From Lumnitzera littorea (lineage: Eukaryota > Streptophyta > Magnoliopsida > Myrtales > Combretaceae), in NCBI GenBank assembly GCA_024138015.1, contig JAMXBB010000004.1:108631950-108695949 (forward strand): a stretch of DNA of 64,000 bases. The letters are read 5' to 3'. Position 1 is the stretch's first letter. Every line of letters begins with the position of its first letter. The notes beneath the pieces were generated by a model. It searched no databases, was not told the origin of the DNA, and saw only the letters and a list, made by a program, of their open reading frames with translations. The position numbers and the translations under genes are program-made. Shown here in pieces: positions 23,784 through 36,160 of this stretch.

Positions 23784-24458
23784 AATAACATTAATTTCAT
23801 TAATTATAAATCATATTAAATTAAATAAATTCTCCTAAATTATTATTTTTTATTAGTAACATACAATAAATAATAATTACATTATCTATATTATATATAT
23901 ACCAATCGTATCGCATAAACTGTTATTAAACAGTACCAATATATGACTTGGTTATATAAACTTCTTTCGTTTTTTTACTATTAATGTTATGAAACAAATG
24001 TGTATTATAGAAAAATTAGTTACCTAATAAATTTTGTTCAAAATGTTATTCTTTTATATAATATATATATATGTGTTGTTAATGAAACAATCATATAAAG
24101 TTATTATGAAAAGAAATTGTACAAACACTTATATGATCAATAATATTAATTTCATTAATTACAAATCATATTAAATTAAATATTCTCCTAAATCATTATT
24201 TATTAGTAACATGTCATAAATAATAATTATATTATCTATATTACATATATACTAATCGTATCACATAAACTATTGATAAACAGTATCAATTATATGATTT
24301 GGTTAGGTAAACTTCTTCTTTTACAATTAATGTTATGAAACAAATGTGTATTATTGAATAATTGATTGCCTAATAACTTATATTTTCTTTTTATATTGTT
24401 AATGAAACAATAATACAAAGTTATCATAAAAAGAAATAGTGCAAATATTTACATCTAT
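23784..24458 (+). repeat. Tandem duplication (~355-bp period) within the hAT element
   Basis: Copy 1 (23784-24138) and copy 2 (24139-24458) both start AATAAYATTAATTTCATTAAT. They share ordered words such as AATTCTCCTAAAT/TATTCTCCTAAAT, ATGTTATGAAACAAATGTG and GTTAATGAAACAAT, with moderate divergence. Confidence 0.75.
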
Positions 24459-24832
24459 GTCAACTTTCTCTTTTAGCTTTACTTGTAATTTCTTATTTAA
24501 ATAATTTTTCTAATATAATTTTATTAAAAATAAAACTTATATAAGTTTTTTGTATTAATGTAATTTTTTATAAATTGATAGTTCAATATTATTTAATATG
24601 TCTACATAATAACAAAGTAAAAAGTTTACTTTTTAACTTCTTATTATGTGAATCAATGACCCTTAATCCTATTGCAAATCAAATCATTAACAAGATCCTT
24701 TTACATATATAAGATGTAATATAATTATAATAATAAATAGATATGTTTTTATCAATAGTTTTAATATGAACTTAAGTAAGGTATGTCCAGCTTCCCCAAT
24801 TATATGATCTCGGGTTCGTCCTTGCATATCAC

Positions 24833-26530
24833 GAGCACATCTCTTTCATGACTAGGGTAGCATCACAAATTCTATAAAGAGAATGAAAAATCAATACTCT
24901 AACTTATTAAAAAGAAAAAGAAAAACTCATAAAAGAGATAGATAGGAGCAAATACAAAGAAAAACAAAATACAAACATATAAAAGGAAATTATTCATTCT
25001 AAACACCATCAATAAGCTAATATTAGTCTAATCATAGCTTCAAACTAATCAAATTTGTAAACATAGAGCTGTGAAGATAAAAACGTAGTCAATGGATCAA
25101 TGATGGTGGAAATAACCAGATGCATAAACATACAAACACACACACACACACATACATCTATACATATATATATATACTAACAATCGATAAACTCACGTTG
25201 TGTATGTAAAAAATATAAAATAAGGAGAGAGAAAGAGAGAGAGACACGTAAGTGCAGTTAGTGAAAGAATACAGAGACGTAGGAGAGTGAAAAAAGTGAG
25301 AGAGAAAAAAGAGATATATAATTGCAGTTAATGGAAGAGTGTAGAAAAATGGGAAAGGGAAAATATAAAATAAATAGAAAAATGAAGAGAGTGAAAACTA
25401 AGTAAGTAGACATATTTATCCATTAATTGTTATTTTAATCGTTCATTTTATTATTAGTTTTTTTGTTAAATAATAGTAAATAGAAAGTAAATATGTAATT
25501 TTAAGAAAAACAGTTACTTAAGATTTCATCTGCTTTAATAATATGGATATATATAAGAGCCATCCCTTTCTATTAGGGTTTGTTAAGAAGTTTTGTATGA
25601 AAATGAGAGAATGTTACCGACTGGCTTTCTTAAAATCCATTTCATGGAAATAGACTTAAGCCACTTTGCAAAACGTAAGATATCTCTCAAACGAAGCTTG
25701 AAAGCTTCCCTACTTGACTAGAACAATTTGTTATCGACATGATCTCATAAGTTGTGATTGAACCAAGAGATTTAAGACTCTAAACATGGTCCAATTAAAG
25801 TGGAAAAAAAAAAAAGAATACAACTTGTTGCCTCCATTTTTTCATATAGTTTTTATTAGTTTATCAACACGTGATCTTAGGATCTAAATAAGTTGTGCAT
25901 ATGTTCCTAAATAATATCAATTAACGAAGGAAAGATATATCAAGTTATGATACATTCCATCCATTGATTATGAAAATCACAAAGGGTTGAGTGTGGATGC
26001 TTCAAGTGGGTCGAACTCCTTGCTTGACAAACTTGCAAAAAAGCTCCTAATGGTTATATGAATGAGAATCCTTCAACACTTAAGTTAGTAAAAAGAGATT
26101 AAAAGGAGAGTAAAGATGAGTATCTATGTGTTTGAGAAAGCTCTTGATAAGTTTTTTGGGAGTGCTTAGGGTGCTTAAGAGTTAGAGAGAATAGAAAGAG
26201 AGAAAAGGATCCGATACCTTTGGTTCCTCATCCTATTTATAGGTTAAGAGCTTACTTACCAAGAGTACACGTCATCTAGGTTTTGGTCATATAAGGTGCC
26301 TATAGGAAACATGCACTACTAGGGGGACAAAACAACTCTGTCACTTGGTTGTGAACATGCTAATAGCCACGTTTGAAACCTGGGACGTTGACATATCCAA
26401 AGCTACTAAGTGTGCTGACCATACCACGAATTTCATAAGACAATTAATGAGAAGAGAGAGAGAGAGACCATGAGAAACACTATAGACACCAACTTATGTA
26501 CTGCTAACACCTAGTGTGTGCTCCAGAGGA
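24833..26530. other. Intergenic with microsatellites
   Basis: Contains (CA)n at about 25135-25152, (TA)n at about 25161-25177 and a GA-rich low-complexity tract at about 25222-25390. A TATTTATAG with surrounding sequence near 26230 hints at an old LTR promoter but is not enough for a call. No gene seen. Confidence 0.4.
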
Positions 26531-26531
26531 C

Positions 26532-27470
26532 AAATGTAACATCCTAAAACTTAGAACGCTAATGTCCGCCATGTGTCCATAGCTTCTACCGACGCATCAG
26601 GCATCTAAAAACTTGCAAACTATCTAAGATCCACAAAATATATAAAATCTTCCAACTCACAAATAATAATCTGTTAATTCACCAATACTAATTCTTCAAT
26701 CAATAGTAAAAGAGTAACATAAATTCTCATTCAATTCCTCATACACTAGGATATTACATTACTTGCCTAAATAATGAAAATATGACAACATAACTAAAGT
26801 TCTTACTCTCTACAAATAACATGAAACACGTAACCAATAGGAGTCACAAGTGACTCCACCCTACAGTTGGTAATAAAAATAGAATCCCAGCTCTTGTTCA
26901 TACCTATCATCTGTTCTATTGACGCCTCACCTATACTTGAGTAGAAATCTCCATTTTCTTCTTAATTATAAACTCTATCGGTACCATCATATCTTTTAAT
27001 AATACCATCATAGCGTGAACCTACAGTTGAAAAATAGTAACCTCGTAGGGTGAGCTAATACTTAGTATGTAATACCACACATATACGCATGATCATACAT
27101 ATAATAGGTCAAGCAGACACACGAGTATCAACATAAATGCAATAAACGACCAGTTTTAAATCTTGTCGTTTAAGTCTACAAATAGCACAATCTCAATATC
27201 CCAATACTTAAGGTTACTTGTGACCTCGATATATACAATATATAAATATTATATAGATATTGGTGTTGGGCCCTCTCCAATCGCTAAGTATCAAAATTAT
27301 CCTAAATTTACTTAGATCATTTTAATACAAGACTACTGAAGGGATAATGTCATGCAAAAATTACTAGGTGCCTCATCAAAATGATCTTTAGAACTCTTTC
27401 ACTCTTCATTTGACGTTCGACATCACTATACCAATCACTTGGGCTAGGACCCACTAGGAAAATAATTCTG
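26532..27470 (-). mobile_element. Possible Ty3/gypsy-like LTR remnant
   Basis: At 26532 the plus strand reads TGTAACATCCTAAAAC, a form common at gypsy LTR edges (minus strand end GGATGTTACA). Near 27045-27065 a GGGTGAGCTAATACTTAGTA motif resembles the GAGC...CTYAGTAAGT block seen in the long-LTR family at 60.9 kb. The other end was not found and no coding region remains. Confidence 0.3.
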
Positions 27471-27479
27471 TCTGCATTT

Positions 27480-28310
27480 CCCAAATCATCCAATGGTGTG
27501 GTCTGCTGGAACTAGAGGGAGTGGATGGATTAGAAAAATTGGACACTTCTACCTCCAGGAGATGCACCATACTGTCTTGCGATTTCATTCAGTGAAGTAA
27601 GATTCTTCCTGTTTTTCTTCTCAGTGAAAATACTGCCTCGGTTATTTGGAAAGGGATTTCCATTCTCTTTCTTTTTGTATTTAAGGCAGCGAATGTGTCT
27701 ATTCGTTTCTCAACTGAGACATTATGATCCTTTACTACCCAACAATTTCCATTGTAGTCTTTTCAGAGCTATTGAGTCCCTTATTTTCATCCGTTACCTC
27801 CTTTCTTGTTCGTGTCATCTCCCTAAGGGATACATCTTTTCCCTTATTGAGACCATGCGTCCAATAATTTCCTTAGGACTTTTTATTTCTTTTTTGTATT
27901 GCTTTTTTATTCTAGACCTTAATCCACTCCCTGTAATTCCCCTCATTAGTACCTTGCATAATATATAGTCGTCAATATTTTCAAGAGGCTTCCTCACTTC
28001 ATTTAAGGAGCTTGCCGTCAATTCTACTCCATTCAATTCTCTCTGACCCGCCGCTTTTTCTATACTACCTTCACGATCCATCACATCCTTCTCTCCCTGC
28101 TGTACACTTGGCTTAACGAGTTCATTCACTTTACATGCAGCCTCCTCTTTTAATGCTATTAACTCCGGGGAAGACAGCTTATTATGATTTATCTTGCCAC
28201 AATTATCACATAAATTCGCTGGCCCCTCGTATTGGATTTTATGGTGGACTTTATTAATAACAGCAGTATGTTTTAGGGGCACGTCCATGTTTACCTGCAC
28301 ATGTCACGGC
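27480..28310 (-). pseudogene. LINE ORF1 C-terminal remnant with zinc knuckle
   Basis: The minus-strand frame at 28300-27815 reads VNMDVPLKHTAVINKVHHKI then QYEGPANLCDNCGKINHNK. This matches the VEVDLxKPL...YEGLPxLCFxCGxxGH block before and at the zinc knuckle of plant L1-type ORF1 proteins. The knuckle keeps C-x2-C-x4-H but the fourth ligand position is not Cys. The following Lys/Glu-rich tail is like that between ORF1 and ORF2. ORF2 does not follow, so this is a 5'- and 3'-deleted relic. Confidence 0.7.
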
Positions 28311-28474
28311 CAAATTCCTCTAAACGCTCCCGTAATACTCCTAATCATATCAACGAATGCTAAGTTTAAAATATCACACATAAAATTTAGAGAAATTTAG
28401 AGAGAGAAAGTAAAAAAGAATTTATATATGATCTCCTCATTTGTAAAACATTGATCGGAATTTAGTTGATAACT

Positions 28475-28515
<41 letters not shown>

Positions 28516-31383
28516 GACCCCTTACAATAAATGGTCGAAATATATCTAATCTAATGGTTAGAATTGAATCGTATTTACTTATCATACTTATTATCATACA
28601 TTAAATCTTACCAAAAACACAGGTTTTTACAAAGTGGTAAAACCATATATGGAGGCTGACACATGCTCAATACCAAAAGGTCAAGGAAGTTGGTGACCTG
28701 ATAACAGAAGAACTGACAACCGAAGCCCTAATGAACGGTGATCGTAATTATAATGATCCTAAGGTAATGAAATTTCTTATCGAGTAAATTTCGACCCGTA
28801 CAAAAAGTGTAACAATCTGGGCACTGTCTTGAAGAGAGACTCGGTGAAATAAACATGTTTGTGAAGATGCAAACTACCTGCACTTGAACGGAAAGACCTT
28901 ATGAAGCTTTATCTCTAAAATCATTTTAGAACCTTTCAACTTTTAGAATCTTTTTTGGGTTTCAATTTGGGCCTTTCTCTTTTAATTGATTATAAAACCT
29001 CTTACATATATCTCTTTTATCTTGTCTCTTATACTCGAGATTATGTTAGGCGTATCTCAAAAGCCATGAAAAATTAGTCCCTAACACACATTTTTTATCA
29101 AAACATCCCCTTTCCAAACCAACAGTGTACGAATTGTATCGGAGCACCGGACCTATTTTCTCCCCTATTCTCCTAATAGCCAGAGGGGAGACATACTCTA
29201 CTGGTAAACCAGTAATACGTTAGATTAAACAATCATGTTAAAACTCTATTTAAAAATTTTTGGCACATAAAAGACATCACCTTCTATTAAAATAAAAGGT
29301 AACCATAAAACAAAGGTACAGTTTATTGGTTTTGGCCATTAATTTCCTCTACCAAGTAGCTTTGCAAAGTTAAGGTCTTGAGCTGCTAGTCTAGGGTATT
29401 ATGGTTAAGAACTCTAATAAAGATGACCTAATATCTGTCCATTATATATTCTTATATGTTAATTGTACTTCTCATATTCGATTGCAAACTTAGCAATAAC
29501 TAGTAAAAAAATCATCTCTCTTATCTAAGTTGTATTAACATTTCAAAATAATTTAAGTCATTAATCATGAAAACCCAACTCAGGTGATCGAAATAATCAC
29601 AAGGAGGACAAAAAGGAGTTTCAGAATTTTGCATATTTCTGAAAGGGCATATAACATTTGTATTTGCGCATAAAAATCGGAAGAGAATGAAGTGTGTATC
29701 TTGAACCGTATTCCCCTTTGAACCAAACTGGTCCAATCTTCTGCCTATTTGGACAAACCGGTTCCATCTTGATGCGGCACAATTTTGTTTAAAATTTAAA
29801 ATTAATAATCAAATAGATAACTAAGATACTGATAGTTAATAATAAACTTCAATTGAATTAATTAATCTAGTGGACGTACTTAGGTCTAAAACTCAATTAG
29901 GCCTGCTTTCCCCTTTAGGCCCTGCTTCTTCTCCAAGTTCAGCCAATTACACGATATAACTAAGTATAACGGGCTTAACTAGTTGGCCATAATAAACTTA
30001 ATAGTCTTTCGTTAGTTAACTAACAACAACTTACTTAATTGCATTCTAAACAATCTACAAGTTGGAGTATGGACTAATCAACTTCCAGTTTGTGTTCACA
30101 ACAATATTCAGGTATGCGGTAACCTTAAGTTTTGTATATAATTCATAAGTAGAATTAAATCGGACAAATATGTAAACTTAGCTAACATAAACACGTTGCT
30201 TGCGCATTGTTGTCCTAAGCCAACAAGCAATACCCTTAAGACTAGAACCAATCTACAATTAGAGTTACAGAAATGACATGGTAGTTAGGTGCATAGGTCA
30301 TCAATGGTGGCTCGATGGGAAATCGATAAGAAGGAATTGCATAACAATAATGGTCGATGAAAGCACAAAAAAAAAAAAAAAAAAAAAAAAGAACACTATA
30401 ACGGATGTTATATGGAGGAATGAGACTCACATATAATATGTTATAGGTGAAGTACATTATCGATATCTAAACAATAGTGGTGAACTTCATACTTGATTAC
30501 TTCTTTATTTTTCTTTGGGGCATATAGAGTCTACATATTGCCTTTAATCCCTAATAACAGCTACAATGGGATCAAAACCCTATTATCCCTGCCTCCGTTT
30601 TTGTCAGTACTCCTATACTATGTGATTTCGTATCAATTAGATTCTTCTGCTTCAGGAAGTGCTAAAGCATCGGGATATATCATTAATTCACTAGTTCCAA
30701 AAAGAAAAAGAAAAAACACTACATAGTACCATAAGGTTATTCATTTATGCAAGAGAAGGCAATAAATTGAGTATCATAGGTAAAAGATTTTGCTATTTCT
30801 ATCATAAATTACAAGATCGCATTCCCCCAGGATGTGTTTCATGCCAAATCTAAACAAAAGGAATAATCGCAGTTGAATGTGAATTCACCCCCACGTACCA
30901 TAAAATGTCACTTCATATCCTAGTAATGATGGTACTAAGAACGCGTATATTTTAAAAAGTTTTAGGCAGGTGAAAACTGGCTTTGGGACTTTAGCCAACC
31001 TATTTGAAATCAGCCAACAGTTATCAGTACATTTGCAATTTGCCCCAAATTTTAGAAAAAGATGGCAGTAGAAATCACTCATACAAGAAGCAATAACATA
31101 TATATTATGGTATCAGCAAATAATCACATATATTTTGAACAGTTCCTAAACGCTAAACCTATCCATGTAGTCACCTTTTCTATGTTGAATGTGATCACTA
31201 TAGTTAAGTTATGCTATGACTTATCTCAAGGCCAAAGATCGTAAATAGCTTCGGCCAGGTAAGGATGTGTGCTCCACTCGTTTTCCTTCCAGTATATCCC
31301 ATCTTCTAACATAGGAACCTATGCGGCAAGACGAACAAAACTGCGTGCACTTGACATCGGTCCACAAATCAACTATATTAGCT
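28311..31383. other. AT-rich intergenic, no gene recognised
   Basis: Includes a (TA)n tract at about 28476-28512 and an A run at about 30367-30390. Several 60-80-codon frames were checked and none resembles a known protein. The last part is downstream of the minus-strand kinase gene and may include its 3' UTR. Confidence 0.4.
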
Positions 31384-34300
31384 TTAACTTGTTGGCAAAA
31401 CATTTGCAGCCATGTAAGGTGAGATGCATCCTCGAACCTGAAAGAAATAGTTGATCATTTAGAAAAAGTATAGGCAGTGATCACACTATTGGTAAGGATA
31501 ACGTAACAACGCCATTCTGACTACAAAGATAGGTGCTACTATATAAGTATATGCCTTGAAATGCTATTGCCTATAAACAACAAATTGGTGAGCAACATGT
31601 TTCAACCCATCAATTTCTGTTTCATGAATGTCCTCCCTAAACTTTATAACCAGAGGGTAAATAGAGCTATGAAATTTTATTTAAACACAATGCTGCAGAA
31701 GTACTCACACTCAAGCCGTGATGCAGATAATTCAAAAGGCATGTTGATCTAAAGCATATACTTCAAAATAGTTTCAAGAGAAATGCGATAAGATATCTCC
31801 AGCTCAATAAAGAACCAAGTAGAATAACTAGTTTAAAAACAGCATAGGCACAAATCAAAATACCTGCAACAAGGATGTAGGAATATGGATAAAACCTTGA
31901 AGCAAAAGGTCAACCTTCTCAAGAGTCTTATGTGGAACAGGGGTAATCACGTAGAGCAATCCCTTTGGTAAGTCAATGCCTCTTACAATTCCTAGTGCAT
32001 GAAGGTAAGTAATCATAAGGATTGCAGCATAACCAACAATGAAGATTATCTACAGAAACTTCTAGTACATGTGGTAAATTCTTACAAGGATGAAGAGATT
32101 GACATATGATTGCTAATGTAACAATTACTTTGAACAAGTCCAGATCAAATTACCAAAAAAACTGTCTCATAAATTAAGTTTTTTCCATTTTATTCAAAGA
32201 CCAAATCAAACTAATTGATGGACCAATTACATATACCAAGACACTTCTTGAAGCCACCTATATAGCACAAAGCTACTCTTAACCAGGCAGGAGTTTTGAG
32301 ATTCCAGTGTCTTGTGGTAGTAGGTCATTTTATGGCCATGCCCCTCATAATGAATAAAAACTTAAAAATATATGGCAGAATACTAGTACATTTAGCAGCA
32401 TTGAAACATCTGGTAGCCATCAGATAAATGCACAGAACAGGGAAGGTTATTCGGAGTATGTATGATATTTATGTGCATTTCACTAACAATTACTTTGATA
32501 ATAAGTTCCATGTAAATATGTCTCAACTCAAACCCAAAGCACACCAAACAAATATGGCATTAAGATGGACAGAAGAAGAAGATGCATATTTTATAAATTA
32601 CAAACACAGACATCAGCCACTTCCATTCGTGCAGAAAATGGTATCTGAGACGTAGGAGCAGCACAGTTGGATATACTAGCCAACCAGGACAAGGTATGTG
32701 CCAGGTTAAGATATTGTCATTTTAAGCTTGTTGCTAAAGGAAAAGTCACATGTTGATCTTTATGGTCCCCCAGAGAAAAAGAAAGGTACACTTGGCAGAA
32801 CTTAGCTTCTAAGAAGCAATTTAAATAACACTCAATTCGGAAGTTAAAAGTGCATAACCAATAGTAAATCGAGAAGGAAATTTCGGACGTCATGCTATTA
32901 ACAAAATCGAAGGCATAGAAAGCAATACTTACCAAGGCCAACACAATAGGGTAGATCATAAGATTCTTCAGAGCTAACTGCCAAACCAACAATGCTCGCA
33001 TTCAGGCTGTAAAATATTTCAGAGCTGGGAACCTAGTGAAACGTAACCCAGTAAAAGAAGTCTTACTATCTTCATTTTATGGCAAGAAAGGAAAACAAAA
33101 GATATGATAAAACTTCAAATCAATGTCATCCTCTTGCCACAAACTCCACCACCAATACTGATCTAGATCACTGTGGACCAACCTGACAATGGAGATGTCT
33201 GATCTTCATACTTGATATCGGGACTTCATAAGGAGGATGACAGGCCAGTGCATGCGCAAGTTCCTTGACGTCAGAAATATTTGGATTGTTAGGAAAACAC
33301 TGCCTAAAGTAAGCAATAATCCTTAAATCCCGCAAAAGGTGTGCATCTTTTGGTGTAAGAATCCTGGAAAAAGAAGCAGCATCAAACATTTTTACTAGAC
33401 AAAGGCTTAAAGAAGACTCCTTTAGTTCTAAATGGGGTACACACCTTAGCAGCTAAATGACCACAACTACTGGCACGTTTTGCAAATTTGCATGTACCTA
33501 CTAATAGCAGTCCTACTGCCTACAGCCTAACCCAAGCAGTATGACATCTACTAATACTGCCAAATAAGAAAATCTCAATATGCAAAAGGCAACATTCCAC
33601 TATGATTTTTCTAGCTAATTCAAACAAATAATCTACCAACTAATATATGGAGAAGTATCGACAATCACATAACAAAAGCAGCACACATACTTTTACAAGT
33701 ATAAATTGTAAAAGACCGAATGCATTTTTAAGTTAATCAACCCCAATCTATGAATCAAAATTTATGCTAAAAGAAGTCAAATAAATCTAAAAACTTACGA
33801 TCTGTTGAAGGAATCATGCCTTGCAGATTTGATCTCTATTAAATGAACACTCTCATCACTGCCCCCATCCAACCAGAAGGTTCCATCAGGTAGATTCTTA
33901 CTGTTGACAGATATATTTATTTTTACTACATGGGTAGGACCAATGTATCTTAACAATTCAACCAACACATCATAGCCAACACCTGAACAAGGGATTGATA
34001 GATATATGAAGGTGTGAAAACTGACACAAGAAAGAGGGGAAAAAATTCTATATTACACAAAAAATATATACAATAAGTCAAAAAGGAATATTAATAATTA
34101 GAGAGAAAAGACACAAACCTTTAACCCAACCAGGCGTATTAACAACGAGAGGTAACTCCAATTTAGAAGGGTTTTTGGCATCATTTGAGTCGCAGTGCTT
34201 CGCACGATAATAATCACAGAGCACGAATAGATACTTCAAGTACACAAATGGATCCCTTTTTGAAGAAATATCTCCATAGAAAAAGCACCTAACACAAAAA

Positions 34301-35468
34301 AATGCAATACTTGGATAAGAAAAGGAAAATCAATACTAAGCAACTATATCTGTTAAAAGGATGTTTCATTGTCTCTATAACAAGGAGTCTCTGTTTTCCA
34401 GGATTAAGCAGTCAGTTGATAGTTGAGTTATGAGATGTCAGATTTACAAGTAGAAACAAGTACCTCTCTGGTGTCTTCATGCACGGAATCATCAAATCTA
34501 TATAGTAGAGGGGAAAAAAAAGGTTTATCAGCATTTGAGGGGAAATATGGGCACAATAGAAGAACTCCTATCAAGAAACATTAACTTGATGCCAATGCCA
34601 GAGGAGGACCAGAAAGAAGTTTTACCTGGTGTCGGTGTGTCGACAATGGTAAGTGACACAAAGCCTGGTGGCGTAAATTCCGGTTGCCCAACATCAGCAT
34701 CCAAATAAGCTACCTTTCTATATCTGCAAAACGAGAAAGCCATGATGAATTTAAGTTTCCCTCTCGCCCTCAATAATGTTCCAGCCTAACCAATCATTAA
34801 CAGCCATGTAAGATAATTATCAATGAATGTGCCCAGGCTCTAATTGTTCTCCATTCATAGATATAGCTTAGAACAAGTTTCCCTATTCTGAAATTATCTC
34901 CGCTTACATGGCTTTGTATAATTAGAGGGAACACAGATTAGAACACAGGAAAAACTTTATTCGGATAACCCTAAGTCATTGGTGGACTGATGGATCAGGC
35001 CGCTCATCACCCTCTAACTCCTAAAAGCTTCCAATATTCCACCTCAATGTTTAGTGATCAATACTTATTTATATATATTGCCCTCCCTAGATCAATCACA
35101 TTGTGACACACCCGGGAAAAATCCTCATTCTGCTAATAGTAACGTAAAAAATTGTCATTATAAAAGTTATAAACCCTAACAATATTTTTATGAAGCGCAA
35201 TCACAGGTTGCTATTCGAATAATTCAAGCAATAAATCGAAACCCTACAAACTGGTGAGGAAAAAAAAAAAAAAGAGACAGTTTTGACCTAACCTTTGAAG
35301 AAGAAGGTTTACGAGGTGGCGAGAGAAAGTGGTCTTGCCGCAGTTTTTAGCCCCACAGACGACCACAACGGGAATAAGAGAACAAGAATAAGTGTCAGTA
35401 GAACCGAACACTATGGACTCCACCGCCTCCGACCATTCTTCCGTTATACATGTGTCCGGCGACGACAT
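31384..35468 (-). CDS. NOL9: GRC3/NOL9-type polynucleotide 5'-hydroxyl kinase, nine exons
   Basis: Exons 35468-35293, 34723-34626, 34497-34464, 34288-34119, 33982-33799, 33363-33183, 33032-32933, 31991-31864 and 31437-31384 join in phase to 374 aa. Every intron I joined is GT-AG. The P-loop GAKNCGKTT lies at residues 39-47. It is followed by RYRKVAYLDADVGQPEFTPP (59-78), the conserved CLP1/GRC3 block with Walker-B-type acid residues. Next come LMIPCMKTPERCFFYGD, LELPLVVNTPGWVKG and, near the end, CVGLGIVRGIDLPKGLLYVI. Relatives phosphorylate the 5'-OH of RNA and act in the nucleolus in pre-rRNA spacer processing. The length fits plant members, which lack the long N-terminal extension of animal NOL9. 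Exon 7 is set at 33032 because the GTTCCCAGC start keeps phase with exon 6, whereas the acceptor nearer the LNASIVGLAV block does not. Confidence 0.9.
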
Positions 35469-35555
35469 TTTTGTTGCAGAAAGGTGGAGTTCCGCCGGCA
35501 GCCAAGCTCTGTATATGTTTTTGAAAGAATGGCTAGGTTGAGCAAATCAAATTGG

Positions 35556-35561
35556 CACGTG
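35556..35561. promoter_or_regulatory. G-box (CACGTG) upstream of the kinase gene
   Basis: A palindromic CACGTG in the context GGCACGTGAT lies 88 bases before the kinase start codon. Such G-boxes bind bHLH and bZIP factors. A single six-base match could be chance, and its use is untested. Confidence 0.35.
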
Positions 35562-35997
35562 ATTAGCACAGATAGAGGAGTAATTGAAGGTAAAGCTGCA
35601 TGAGGGGGACGAGCAATACCAGTCGGTCCTAGCTGTTCTAGCCCGCTTCATTTAACTCGCTGAGTTAAAACAGGTCGATTTATTGCAAGGTGCATTGGCA
35701 TGCCAATCTTAAAATATAATTAAAAAAAAAAAACATATCACAAATGTAGTTAATACTATATTTTATTTCAAAGCATAATCATTCATTGAAATCCAAACAA
35801 TACTATATGATATAACTATATCTAATTAACCATATTTACATTATTCAATACTAGCTGTCAATATATCCATAATGTATGGACAAAAATTAATTATAGTGCA
35901 CGGTATTATAAAAAGATAAAAACAATTACTTTATCTAGCTATATGCCTCACGAATGATAGAGAATAATGCTTAAGCAGTCAAAAAAATGAAAGGAAA

Positions 35998-36160
35998 ATA
36001 TAATTATAAAAGTATGCTATAAATATAGTCATTAATAATACTAATCAAATTAATTAAATGTGCTTTCTTAAATAAATTGCTTGTTATTTAGAAAAATAAC
36101 CAAGAAGATAAGAATCTTGAAAATCATAAAATGAAACAATTCAATAATAAAAATCGATTT
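35998..36160 (+). repeat. Diverged repeat, left part of a split copy
   Basis: Aligns with about 42718-42880 (shared words CTATAAATATAGT, TTAATAATRYTAATCA, GAAACAATTCAATAA). The right part of the same ancestral block resumes at about 38370, so this copy is interrupted by 36160-38370. Confidence 0.5.

Larger units (their letters stand above)
23491..24824 (+). mobile_element. Non-autonomous hAT-type transposon (1,334 bp)
   Basis: The ends are imperfect inverted repeats: left CAGGGACGGATCT, right (reverse complement) CAAGGACGAACCC, matching at 10 of 13 bases. CAGGG termini are typical of hAT elements. The flanks are CAAATCAC on the left and CATATCAC on the right, an 8-bp target duplication with one mismatch, the length made by hAT transposases. 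The interior is AT-rich and non-coding, so the element could move only with an outside transposase. It contains a tRNA-like module near its left end and a tandem duplication. A second copy of only its left end (23289-about 23390) belongs to the suspected assembly duplication. Confidence 0.7.

Noticed and set aside
33160..33389. Reading kinase exon 6 through its donor as a separate 73-codon gene
   Set aside because: The donor CAG|GTTGGT and an in-phase acceptor at 33032 restore the conserved VPSSEIFYSLNASIVGLA block, so it is one exon of the kinase gene.
35295..35603. 102-codon plus-strand frame
   Set aside because: Antisense to exon 1 of the kinase gene, including the P-loop codons.
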